The notes under the pieces: generated by a model
What the model saw: only the letters and a program-made list of their open reading frames with translations
Told to the model about the DNA's origin: nothing
The model's database searches: none
Position numbers and translations under genes: made by a program
Shown: one piece after another, positions 1-7,111 of the stretch
How the letters are laid out: each line of letters opens with the position of its first letter
Position numbering within the stretch: position 1 is the first letter of the stretch
From: Pseudomonadota bacterium
GTDB lineage: Bacteria > Cyanobacteriota > Vampirovibrionia > LMEP-6097
DNA length: 9,946 nt
Direction of reading: 5' to 3'
NCBI GenBank assembly: GCA_009924885.1
Contig: RFQS01000068.1
Location: forward strand, 1 to 9,946

Positions 1-90
1 ATTAAGCCTGCCGCCAAAACTCTGATCAGTATTCTGCAACTGCATTTGAAACGTTTTTATGAATTTCCGCCCGAAGGGTGCGGAATGTGA
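1..90 (+). CDS. 3' end of an unidentified ORF, possibly a transposase tail
   Basis: The first reading frame is open from the window edge for 29 codons and stops at TGA 88-90. It ends in a basic/hydrophobic stretch (LISILQLHLKRFYEF) followed by PPEGCGM. I do not recognise the family. Its stop lies 8 nt from the point where the opposing ATPase gene loses homology to its paralogs, which would fit the end of an inserted element carrying its own gene, such as an insertion sequence. That is inference from position; the upstream part of the ORF is outside the window. It could also be a chance open frame, since 29 codons is short. Confidence 0.3.
   Translation: MKPAAKTLISILQLHLKRFYEFPPEGCGM
65..85. 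repeat. GC-rich stem-loop
   Basis: The arms TTCCGC (65-70) and GCGGAA (80-85) pair perfectly, and the inner CC/GG can extend the stem around a short GAAG loop with one bulged T. It is GC-rich against an AT-rich background and spans the last codons of the left-edge ORF, just before the junction with the truncated ATPase gene. It could be a terminator without a clear T-tract, a REP-like unit, or part of a mobile-element end. Only one copy is seen here. Confidence 0.35.
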
Positions 91-98
91 GATGAATA

Positions 99-839
99 TT
101 AATTCTTCACCGTTTTATCATCTACACCAGTCTCCCTAGCAACATTAGAGAAATTTAAGACCTTACCATTCATTTGTGCAGCGACTTCCAGAAAATAGCG
201 AAATGGATCTAAATTTTTAATAAACTGCTCCGCCCAAATCTCCTCTTTCAAATAGGTGTAGGCGTAGCTTTGTAAAAACCTAGTTTTCTCATCTCTAGAC
301 CTAAGATGAAATATTTTTGGCAGTAGACCCCACTCCAGCACTTGTTTTAATGAAAGATTATTAAGTTCAAAAAAACTAAAGGGATGTAAATTATAAACAA
401 AGGCTCTGCCAGCAAGCAAATTAGCCCCTCCATGCTTCAGCTTACGAGCACTAGATCCTGTCAGAATAAATTTTAAAGAAGTAGTCTCTATAAGCAAGTG
501 AACGAGATCTAACAATTTAGGAATTTTTTGTACTTCATCTATAAAAACATGATTTATTGATTTACCAGCAGCATTAATCATCTCAATTAAAAGCCTAGGA
601 TTACGGATAAGCCTCTCCTCAAGGACTGGATCAAGTAAATTAAGCAGCATAGTTTTACTATTATTAAAAGTATTATTTATTAAAGTACTTTTACCAGAAC
701 CCCTAGGACCAAAAAGAAAAAAACTCTGATTCTTTGGCAGCTTAAGAAAACGCTGAAGCTCAGCATGTTTTTTTTTAGAATTTACAGTAGCTAAATCCTC
801 GGACACGACTCCATAATTGTACGCCATTTTCGGAGTCAT
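99..839 (-). pseudogene. AAA_14/DUF4143 ATPase, 3'-truncated and with an altered 5' end
   Basis: The open frame reads 246 aa, against 384 aa for the intact paralog at 4169-5323. Walker A is GPRGSGKS (residues 44-51), Walker B is VFIDE (98-102), and a sensor-like LTGSSARK (127-133) is followed by GANLLAGRA. The start of a winged-helix region (NFSNVARETGVDDKTVKN) is cut at once by TAA, so the second half of that helix-turn-helix and the whole PD-(D/E)XK nuclease domain are gone. Homology stops at the stop codon, which points to an insertion or recombination junction near position 98. The first 13 residues (MTPKMAYNYGVVS) are encoded by a palindromic repeat that also occurs at 5364-5412, so they are not ancestral. 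The original start probably lay near 755-770, where an ATG is now out of frame next to an A9 run. If made, the product would be an ATPase without its nuclease-like domain. Confidence 0.85.
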
Positions 840-849
840 GCCTACTTTG
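801..849. repeat. palindromic repeat, copy 1 (degraded arms)
   Basis: These 49 nt align without gaps to 5364-5412 with six differences, all transitions. The arms GGACACGACTCC (801-812) and CGGAGTCATGCC (831-842) still pair imperfectly around the shared loop containing ACGCCATTTT. The copy lies at the 5' end of the truncated ATPase frame and supplies its ATG (837-839) and first 13 codons. The repeat thus sits partly in coding sequence, as described for Rickettsia palindromic elements; no relationship to those is claimed. Confidence 0.8.
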
Positions 850-879
850 ACTTAACACCACTCTAGAAAATCATTTGAC

Positions 880-2355
880 CTATAGGCTCTCCACCACCCA
901 GTCCGTAACATTTCTCTCTTCCAAGGAAAAATTCACACCAATAATTAGCACTTCTTTTAGATGTACTTTCTGGGTTCCAGCTTTATCGTTAGCCGCCGCC
1001 ACTTGAATATTCAAATATTTTTCATAATATTTCTTTTCTTTAATCTGCTCTAAAGCCGCCTTAGCAGAGGAATTTACCTTAAGCTCAAAGAGATAAACAC
1101 TAGTGTCACTCTCTAGAACTAAATCTATACGCCCTAAATTAGTCCTATCCTCAGTATTCACTCTAAATGAACTTACGCGTATCAGCGGTCTCTGATTTTT
1201 TAGAATCTGTATAAGTAACCAAAAGATTATCTAGTAATGAGCTTTTCACCTCAAAATTAGGATAGATCAGTGAATATGCCGTAATATTATTCCTGACGGA
1301 ATAATCTTTAATAGTTAAATAACCAGTATCATAGAGTATCGGGAATAAGGGTAAATTATCTACCTCATAGCTATTAAAACTATTCTGCATAAGCCTAATC
1401 TCTGACTCAAATTTCTGTAAATCTGGATCATGAGATTTAATCAGCTCAGTTAAAAAAGTCGGCGTGCCAGTCTCAAACCAGTAATTGGTAAATTTTTTAG
1501 CTTCGAAAAGTGACAAGGTTGAAAATGGGTTATAAACCTTAACTTCTGCTTCTGAGAATCTATAACCGTTATACCAGAATTTAATTTTCTCTCGCACTTC
1601 CTTTTCCGTTAGTGAATGCTTCTCTGCCACAGCTGTAATATATTCAGGGAAATAAATTTCCAACTCTTCATGCGTTAAACCTAGTAAAGGACTGTATTTC
1701 TCCTGCATAGAAATATTGATTAAGTTATTAAGACCAGAGAATATAGAGGTCTTAGCAAACTTACTTACCCCAGTCAGGACGACAAATCTAAGACTAGCCC
1801 CCTCTGCTTTCACTATTGAATAAAAGTCATGCAGTATCTCAATGTTTTTCCTTGCCATTGCTGGATTTGAGATGTGCTTTATAATAGCTGAATCATACTC
1901 ATCGATTAAGACTACTACTTGGCTGCGATACTTTTCTTTGAGCTTTAAAATTAAACTCTTAAACATATAGGCTGGGGTATCTTCTTCTAAATTAATTCCA
2001 TAATTTTCAGCATTATCTCTAACGGCGTGTTCCAGCCCAATTTTCAAATGCTCGTCAGTATCCTTATCCACAGTAGGCATATCAAATTTAATTACTGGAA
2101 ATTCTTCCCAAACATACTCTGAATCATAGATCCAGAATCCCTTAAACAGTTCCTTTTTATTCTTAAAAATAGCTTCTAGAGTCGAGACCAGAAGCGACTT
2201 CCCAAAACGGCGTGGACGACTCAGAAAATACGCCCCGAAACCAGGTTTTAATAACTCATAAATATATTTAGTTTTATCAACATAGACTGCACCTTCAGTA
2301 ATCAACTGTTCAAAGGACTGTATGCTTAATGGCAGTTTTTTTGTTCTGAGGGCAT
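880..2355 (-). pseudogene. PF09820 ATPase + PF08011 PD-(D/E)XK protein (DUF1703 type), broken by a frameshift and an internal deletion
   Basis: This is one ancestral gene now readable as two frames. The 5' part (up to 2305) has the family's unusual P-loop SRPRRFGKS, Walker B VVVLIDEYD and the LTGVSKFAKTS segment. The 3' part (880-1161) is the nuclease-like domain, with GRIDLVL and the E-x-K of FELKV. Against the intact copy at 2428-4056 there are two lesions. First, the start at 2355-2353 is followed by MPSEQKNCH and a stop, because an A8 run has become A7. Second, about 55 codons between VTYTDSKKSE and the RVSSFRVN segment are missing, and the join is out of frame; the join is near 1180. The ATPase segment can be read from a TTG at 2305-2303, but no ribosome site is evident there. 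Loss of the linker and the separation of the nuclease from the ATPase argue for a pseudogene. Confidence 0.88.
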
Positions 2356-2363
2356 ATTTTCTA

Positions 2364-2369
2364 ATTATA
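2364..2369 (-). promoter_or_regulatory. -10 box (TATAAT) of the broken PF09820 gene
   Basis: On the minus strand a perfect TATAAT lies 8 nt before the ancestral ATG at 2355-2353. About 21 nt reaching upstream from the ATG are identical to those before the 2428-4056 gene, after which the two diverge. No convincing -35 is visible. The spacing predicts a transcript beginning within a few bases of the ATG. Confidence 0.5.
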
Positions 2370-2427
2370 CTCTTTTAAATGCAGGTTCTATCCTAATTAA
2401 AAAATCAGAGTACGAACACCAAGACCC

Positions 2428-4056
2428 TCAAACCTTCTCCACCACCCAGTCCGTAACATTTCTCTCTTCTAAAGAAAAATTCACACCGATAATTAGCACT
2501 TCTTTTAGATGTACTTTCTGGGTTCCAGCTTTATCATTAGCCGCCGCCACTTGGATATTCAAATATTTTTCATAATATTTCTTTTCTTTAATTTGCTCTA
2601 AAGCCGCCTTGGCAGAGGAATTCACCTTAAGCTCAAAAAGATAAACATTTGTATCACTTTCTAGAAGTAAATCTATACGCCCTAAATTAGTTCTATCTTC
2701 TGTATTTACCCTAAAACTAGTTACTCGCATTAATAGATAAAAGATAAGCTGAAAGTACTTTTCGTTCAGCTCTTTTTTGGGAATTAGATCATAGGGTATA
2801 GATGCGAAGTAGGATTTAAGCAAGGAGAAGAATTTATCAAGATCATTTGCCAGAATCGCTTTAGAGATTTTAACGATTTCGATATTAGCTTGACTGTAAT
2901 CTCTTTCACTATAAAGAGGTAATAAATAATCTATGACTGAAGTTCTGACTTCTTCATTCGGCAAAGCCAGTGTATAAATAGGATGACCATTCATCTGCAT
3001 ATAATTAGAAATCGTTAAATATCCAGCATCGAACATTATGGGAATCAATGGTAAAGACTCTACATCATAGGTATCAAGTACACTAAAGGCTACATCGATC
3101 TCATCCTCAAAAGTATAAGCTTCGCTTTTATCTCGCTTAATTAAATCAAGAAGAAAAGTTGGTGTCCCAGTGCTAAACCAATGGTTAATAAATTTATGAT
3201 GCTCAAACAGAGAGAGAGTTGAGTAAGGATTATATACTTTCAGTTTAGCTTCTGAGAATCTATAACCGTTATACCAAAATTTAATTCTCTCTAAGGTGTT
3301 TTCTCTGGTCATAGACTGCTTTTTAGCAACAGCTTCAATGTATCCAGGGAAATAATTTTCTAACTCTTCTTGCGTATAACCCAGCATAGTAGAGTATTTT
3401 TCATCCATTGAAATATTAATTAAATTATTCAAACCAGAAAAAATAGAAGTTTTAGCAAATTTACTCACCCCAGTCAAGAAAACGAATCTGAGATTAGCTC
3501 CTTCCGCTTTCATGATCGCATAGAAATCATGCAATACATCTCGATTCTCCCCAGCCATATCTGGATTAGAAACATGTTTAAGAATGGCAGCGTCATATTC
3601 GTCAATTAAAACCACTGCTTGACGATTATATTTCTCATATAATTTTCTAATTAGGTTCTTAAACATAGTTCCAGCTGAGCCATCCTCTAATTCGATCTTA
3701 TACGAATCAGCATTCTCCTTTACCGCTTGTTTTAAGCTGTAGCTCATTTCTTCAGCAGTATCCTTATCCACAGTAGACATATCAAATTTAATTACTGGAA
3801 ATTCTTCCCAAACATACTCTGAATCATAGATCCAGAACCCCTTAAACAGTTCCCTTTTATTCTTAAAAATAGCTTCTAGAGTCGATACCAGAAGTGATTT
3901 CCCGAAACGGCGTGGACGACTCAGAAAATACGCTCCGAAACCAGGTTTCAGTAATTCATAAATATGCCTAGTTTTATCTACATAAACTGCACCTTCAGTA
4001 ATCAACTGTTCAAAGGACTGTATACTTAATGGCAGTTTTTTTTGTTCTGAGAACAT
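2428..4056 (-). CDS. PF09820 AAA-ATPase-like protein with C-terminal PD-(D/E)XK domain (DUF1703 type)
   Basis: This 542-aa protein is the intact reference copy of the family in the window. The N-terminal segment LPLSIQSFEQLI...YVDKT is typical of PF09820. The P-loop is SRPRRFGKS (46-54), a form diagnostic of this family because the first glycine is replaced. Walker B is VVLIDEYD (148-155), and FVFLTGVSKFAKTS spans 191-204. WYNGYRF (261-267) and VYNPYS (274-279) are conserved family segments. The C-terminal PF08011 domain keeps D462 (GRIDLLL), E475 and K477 (FELKV) and the QIKEKKYYEKY helix, so the nuclease-like active site looks complete. No signal peptide or membrane segment is seen, so it is probably cytoplasmic. 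The biochemical role is unknown; ATP-dependent action on nucleic acid is inferred from the folds. It is divergent from the AAA_14/DUF4143 gene at 4169, with 112 bp between the starts. Confidence 0.92.
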   Translation of the reverse strand: MFSEQKKLPLSIQSFEQLITEGAVYVDKTRHIYELLKPGFGAYFLSRPRRFGKSLLVSTLEAIFKNKRELFKGFWIYDSEYVWEEFPVIKFDMSTVDKDTAEEMSYSLKQAVKENADSYKIELEDGSAGTMFKNLIRKLYEKYNRQAVVLIDEYDAAILKHVSNPDMAGENRDVLHDFYAIMKAEGANLRFVFLTGVSKFAKTSIFSGLNNLINISMDEKYSTMLGYTQEELENYFPGYIEAVAKKQSMTRENTLERIKFWYNGYRFSEAKLKVYNPYSTLSLFEHHKFINHWFSTGTPTFLLDLIKRDKSEAYTFEDEIDVAFSVLDTYDVESLPLIPIMFDAGYLTISNYMQMNGHPIYTLALPNEEVRTSVIDYLLPLYSERDYSQANIEIVKISKAILANDLDKFFSLLKSYFASIPYDLIPKKELNEKYFQLIFYLLMRVTSFRVNTEDRTNLGRIDLLLESDTNVYLFELKVNSSAKAALEQIKEKKYYEKYLNIQVAAANDKAGTQKVHLKEVLIIGVNFSLEERNVTDWVVEKV

Positions 4057-4064
4057 ATTTTCTA

Positions 4065-4070
4065 ATTATA
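4065..4070 (-). promoter_or_regulatory. -10 box (TATAAT) of the 2428-4056 gene
   Basis: TATAAT on the minus strand is separated from the ATG at 4056-4054 by 8 nt (4064-4057). There is no purine-rich ribosome site in that gap. TTCGTC, 17 nt upstream of the box, is a weak -35 candidate. The geometry suggests a leaderless or nearly leaderless message. Confidence 0.5.
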
Positions 4071-4082
4071 CTCTTTAAAAAT

Positions 4083-4099
4083 TAGATGACGAACATCTA
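4083..4099. promoter_or_regulatory. inverted repeat in the divergent intergenic region, candidate operator
   Basis: TAGATG (4083-4088) and CATCTA (4094-4099) are perfect 6-bp arms separated by ACGAA. The repeat lies 13 nt upstream of the minus-strand -10 box and would overlap that promoter's -35 region. A dimeric regulator site is plausible, but short repeats like this arise by chance in AT-rich DNA. Confidence 0.3.
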
Positions 4100-4132
4100 T
4101 CCGTCCATAATAGATCTTCCATCGCTAATATA

Positions 4133-4149
4133 AAAAATACAGTATTTTT
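4133..4149. promoter_or_regulatory. 17-nt palindrome upstream of the 4169 gene, candidate operator
   Basis: AAAAATAC (4133-4140) and GTATTTTT (4142-4149) are perfect 8-bp arms around one central A. The palindrome ends 19 nt before the ATG at 4169. A TAATAT (4126-4131) just upstream could be the -10 box, which would place the palindrome at the transcription start. CAGG at 4159-4162, six nt before the ATG, is a modest ribosome site. Function is inferred from position and symmetry only. Confidence 0.4.
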
Positions 4150-4168
4150 CACATTAACAGGGTAAAAT

Positions 4169-5323
4169 ATGTACATGCTAGAAAGGTGTTTTAACTTTAA
4201 TACTAAAAAATCACAGAGTATTTTCCTTTTTGGTCCTAGAGCTTGTGGCAAAAGTTACTGGTTAGCCCATAATTTAAAAGATGTCACGTATATAGATTTA
4301 CTGGATACTAGAGTAAGAATGGATCTAGAAGCTGATCCTAGTCGTTTATCTACTTATTTAAATAAAGCCGCTAAAACTTGGGTCATTATTGATGAAATTC
4401 AGAAAATACCAGAATTATTAAACATAGTTCACCAACTTATTGGGAAAGAAGGTAGACGCTTTATTCTAACTGGTTCTAGTGCAAGAAAAATTAGAAGAAG
4501 TGGAGCTAACCTTCTTGCGGGCAGAGCCTTAAGTTATAGAATGTACCCACTGACAGCCTTTGAGCTTGGAGTAAATTTTAAGATAGAAAAATCCTTATTA
4601 TATGGAAATCTACCATCTCTATATGATAAACAGGATCTAGATTATGACAAGTATCTCTATACTTACGTGAACACCTATTTGAAAGAAGAGCTTATGTTTG
4701 AAGGTCTGACTCGCAATCTAGGAGCTTTTTCTCGCTTCTTAGAAACAGCAAGCTTCTCTCAAGGCAGTACTTTAAACATGAGTGAAGTCGCTCGGGAAGC
4801 TGCGATTAAAGTAAATACTGTTATATCCTATTTTGATCTTTTAGAAGATATGTTAATTGCTTACAGAATTCCAGTTTTTACTAAAAGAGCGAAGCGAAGA
4901 TTAGTATCGCATCCTAAATTTTATTTTTTTGATGCAGGGGTCTATCAGCATCTCAGACCTAAAAGTATTTTAGACAGCCAGAGTGAAATCGCTGGAGCAG
5001 CTTTAGAGACGCTTATTCTGCAAGATTTAATTGCTATTAATGATTATAAAGACTTGAAATATAAGATTTATTATTGGCGCACTGTAAGTGGCTCAGAGGT
5101 AGATTTTATTTTACTTGGTTCTAAAAAATTATTAGCGATAGAAGTAAAACACTCAAAAAGAGCTACAGGAAAGGATCTTAAAGGTTTAAAAGCATTTAAA
5201 CAAGACTACCCTGAAGCAGATCTTTTACTTGTATATTTAGGACAAGAGAATCTTAAAATTAATGACGTTCAAGTAATTCCTGCGACAGATTTTTTGCTAA
5301 AGCTTCCTGATTATCTGTCTTAG
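4169..5323 (+). CDS. AAA_14/DUF4143 ATPase with winged-helix and nuclease-like domains
   Basis: This 384-aa protein has the full length usual for the family. Walker A is GPRACGKS (22-29), Walker B is VIIDE (72-76), and the sensor-like LTGSSARK (100-107) is followed by GANLLAGRA. A winged helix-turn-helix spans about 202-227 (LNMSEVAREAAIKVNTVIS). The C-terminal restriction-endonuclease-like fold shows YYWRTVSGSEVDF and AIEVKHSK, with candidate catalytic D312, E325 and K327. AAA_14/DUF4143 ATPases are related to archaeal-type ATPases of the STAND group; their cellular role is mostly unknown. The first ATG is chosen because CAGG lies six nt upstream; an in-frame ATG two codons later is also possible. 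No membrane segments are seen. It is divergent from the 2428-4056 gene and convergent with 5456-7048. Confidence 0.92.
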   Translation: MYMLERCFNFNTKKSQSIFLFGPRACGKSYWLAHNLKDVTYIDLLDTRVRMDLEADPSRLSTYLNKAAKTWVIIDEIQKIPELLNIVHQLIGKEGRRFILTGSSARKIRRSGANLLAGRALSYRMYPLTAFELGVNFKIEKSLLYGNLPSLYDKQDLDYDKYLYTYVNTYLKEELMFEGLTRNLGAFSRFLETASFSQGSTLNMSEVAREAAIKVNTVISYFDLLEDMLIAYRIPVFTKRAKRRLVSHPKFYFFDAGVYQHLRPKSILDSQSEIAGAALETLILQDLIAINDYKDLKYKIYYWRTVSGSEVDFILLGSKKLLAIEVKHSKRATGKDLKGLKAFKQDYPEADLLLVYLGQENLKINDVQVIPATDFLLKLPDYLS

Positions 5324-5363
5324 CCTTCCCCGAGCCAGTTCTGCTATTAGAGCTTTTTTATTC

Positions 5364-5412
5364 AGACATGACTCCGCAATTGCACGCCATTTTCGGAGTC
5401 ATGTCTACTTTG
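5364..5412. repeat. palindromic repeat, copy 2 (perfect arms)
   Basis: AGACATGACTCCG (5364-5376) and CGGAGTCATGTCT (5394-5406) are perfect 13-bp inverted arms around a 17-nt loop. The unit including ACTTTG (to 5412) recurs at 801-849. It sits between two convergent genes, 40 nt past the stop of the 4169 gene, so it could act as a bidirectional terminator, although neither side has a clean T-tract directly after the stem. Read on the minus strand it encodes MTPKMACNCGVMSE and a stop, the same frame that the copy at 801-849 contributes to the truncated ATPase. Confidence 0.85.
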
Positions 5413-5455
5413 TAAATCCATTCAGAAGCAAGTCACGTGAAGACACAAGCTCCAC

Positions 5456-7048
5456 TTAAAGTCCGATGCTCTCCACCACCCAGTCCGTAACATTTCTCTC
5501 TTCTAAAGAAAAATTCACACCAATAATTAGCACTTCTTTGTGGATATTCAAATATTTTTCATAATATTTCTTTTCTTTAATCTGCTCTAAAGCTGCCTTA
5601 GCAGAGGAATTCACCTTAAGCTCAAAAAGATAAACACTTGTGTCACTTTCCAGAACTAGGTCTATACGCCCTAAATTAGTTCTATCCTCAGTATTCACTC
5701 GAAATGAGCTTACACGCATTAATAGATAAAATATTAATTGAAAATATTTTTCATCCAGCTTCTTCTTGGGGATTAGATCATAGGGAATGGATGCGAAGTA
5801 GGATTTTAAAATGGAAAAGAATTTCTCTAAACTTGAAGTACTGATGGCATCACTGATAGAGAGGATAATACTATCTATTTTCTCCATTGGTGCTTCGCTG
5901 AATCCAAGTAATAAGCTATCTAGCATTGCATTCTTCACTTCTAAATTAGGATAGGCAAGAATGTAATCTTGCATCATATTGTTAGTAGAAGAACTCTTAA
6001 TCGTCAAGTAACCAGTGTCATAGAGTAAAGGAATAATTGGCAGAGACTCTATTTCATAGCTTTCAAATGATCTCTGCAAAACTCTTATGCCATCTTCAAA
6101 ATCTTTAATTTCTGGTAATTTTTTTTTAATTAAATCAACTAAATAGCTCGGTGTCCCAGTTTCAAACCAGTAATTAGTAAATTTTTTATGTTTAAAAAAC
6201 AGTAACGATGAAAAAGGATTGTAAACCTTAATCTCAGATTCAGAAAATCTGTAACCATTATACCAGAGCTTAATCTCCTCTAAAGCAGCAGACACAGTCA
6301 AAGATTGCGTTTCAGCAAAATCTAATATATATTCCCTGAAATAGCTTTCCAGCTCATCTTGAGTGTAACCCAAGAGTGGAGAGTATTCTGCTAATAGACT
6401 AATATTCTCTAAATTATTCAAGCCTGAAAATATTGATGTTTTCACAAACTTACTAATTCCAGTCAAAAAAACAAATCTAAGATTTGCATCCTCCGCTTTC
6501 ATTATTTTATAAAAATCATGCAAGACTTCTCTATTTCGAGCCGCCATCTCAGGCCTAGTTACATGTTTTATGATCGGATCATCGTATTCATCAATTAAAA
6601 CTACTACTTTTTCTCCATATTTTTTTACAAGAGCATGAATTAACGACTGGAACATTCTCCCAGGGCTGTCGCTCTCCTCTAAAACTATCTGTTCATTTTT
6701 CGCATTATCTTTTACAGCATCTTTAAGTCCTACTATTAACTCTATATCTGTCTTTTGAGCCACCGTAGACATATCAAATTTAATTACGGGAAATTCTTTC
6801 CATGCATACTCAGAACTATCTAGCCATAAGCCTTTAAACAGTTCCCTTTTATTCTTAAAAATAGCTTCCAAAGTCGATACCAAAAGCGACTTACCGAAAC
6901 GGCGTGGACGACTTAAAAAATACGCCCCAAAACCAAGTTTCAGTAATTCATAAATATATTTAGTTTTATCTACATAAACTGCACCTTCGTTAATCAATTT
7001 TTCAAAAGATTGTATACCTATTGGCAGTTTTTTCTGTTGGGAAGACAT
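5456..7048 (-). CDS. PF09820 AAA-ATPase-like protein with shortened C-terminal PD-(D/E)XK domain
   Basis: This 530-aa protein is colinear with the 542-aa copy at 2428-4056. The P-loop is SRPRRFGKS (46-54), Walker B is VVLIDEYD (149-156), the sensor-like segment is FVFLTGISKFVKTS (192-205), and WYNGYRF spans 262-268. The nuclease-like domain keeps D463 (GRIDLVL), E476 and K478 (FELKV). After KKYYEKYLNI, 15 codons present in the other two copies are missing: NI joins straight to HKEVLIIGVN, a 45-nt in-frame deletion at about 5539-5541. This removes a loop or strand beyond the catalytic residues, so activity may or may not survive. Residues 1-90 and roughly 415-530 are nearly identical to the other copies, while the middle differs greatly. 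The start follows TATAAT by 9 nt with no ribosome site. It is divergent from 7160, 111 bp away. Confidence 0.9.
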   Translation of the reverse strand: MSSQQKKLPIGIQSFEKLINEGAVYVDKTKYIYELLKLGFGAYFLSRPRRFGKSLLVSTLEAIFKNKRELFKGLWLDSSEYAWKEFPVIKFDMSTVAQKTDIELIVGLKDAVKDNAKNEQIVLEESDSPGRMFQSLIHALVKKYGEKVVVLIDEYDDPIIKHVTRPEMAARNREVLHDFYKIMKAEDANLRFVFLTGISKFVKTSIFSGLNNLENISLLAEYSPLLGYTQDELESYFREYILDFAETQSLTVSAALEEIKLWYNGYRFSESEIKVYNPFSSLLFFKHKKFTNYWFETGTPSYLVDLIKKKLPEIKDFEDGIRVLQRSFESYEIESLPIIPLLYDTGYLTIKSSSTNNMMQDYILAYPNLEVKNAMLDSLLLGFSEAPMEKIDSIILSISDAISTSSLEKFFSILKSYFASIPYDLIPKKKLDEKYFQLIFYLLMRVSSFRVNTEDRTNLGRIDLVLESDTSVYLFELKVNSSAKAALEQIKEKKYYEKYLNIHKEVLIIGVNFSLEERNVTDWVVESIGL

Positions 7049-7057
7049 ACTTGCTTA

Positions 7058-7063
7058 ATTATA
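7058..7063 (-). promoter_or_regulatory. extended -10 promoter of the 5456-7048 gene
   Basis: On the minus strand TATAAT is preceded by TGG, giving the extended -10 form TGnTATAAT. Nine nt (7057-7049) separate it from the ATG at 7048-7046, and no Shine-Dalgarno sequence lies between. A leader of only about two to three nt is predicted. Confidence 0.5.
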
Positions 7064-7066
7064 CCA

Positions 7067-7110
7067 ACTCCAAATTATCCGAATAATTAGAAGCACTACT
7101 CCAAATTATC
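7067..7110. promoter_or_regulatory. pair of 13-bp direct repeats between divergent promoters
   Basis: ACTCCAAATTATC occurs exactly at 7067-7079 and 7098-7110, 31 nt apart, which is close to three helical turns. The first copy abuts the minus-strand extended -10 and the second abuts the plus-strand one, so one regulator could control both genes. An operator role is inference; a short local duplication is the alternative. Confidence 0.45.
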
Positions 7111-7111
7111 G

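Noticed and set aside
880..1161. Stand-alone small PD-(D/E)XK gene
   Set aside because: It is the 3' end of the PF09820/PF08011 gene; upstream residues RVSSFR continue in frame before its supposed start (an internal Val codon).
1163..2305. Independent 380-aa ATPase gene starting at TTG
   Set aside because: The TTG is an internal Leu codon of the family (EQLITEG), the true start at 2355 is frameshifted, and the C-terminal end is created by a deletion; it is better treated as part of one pseudogene.
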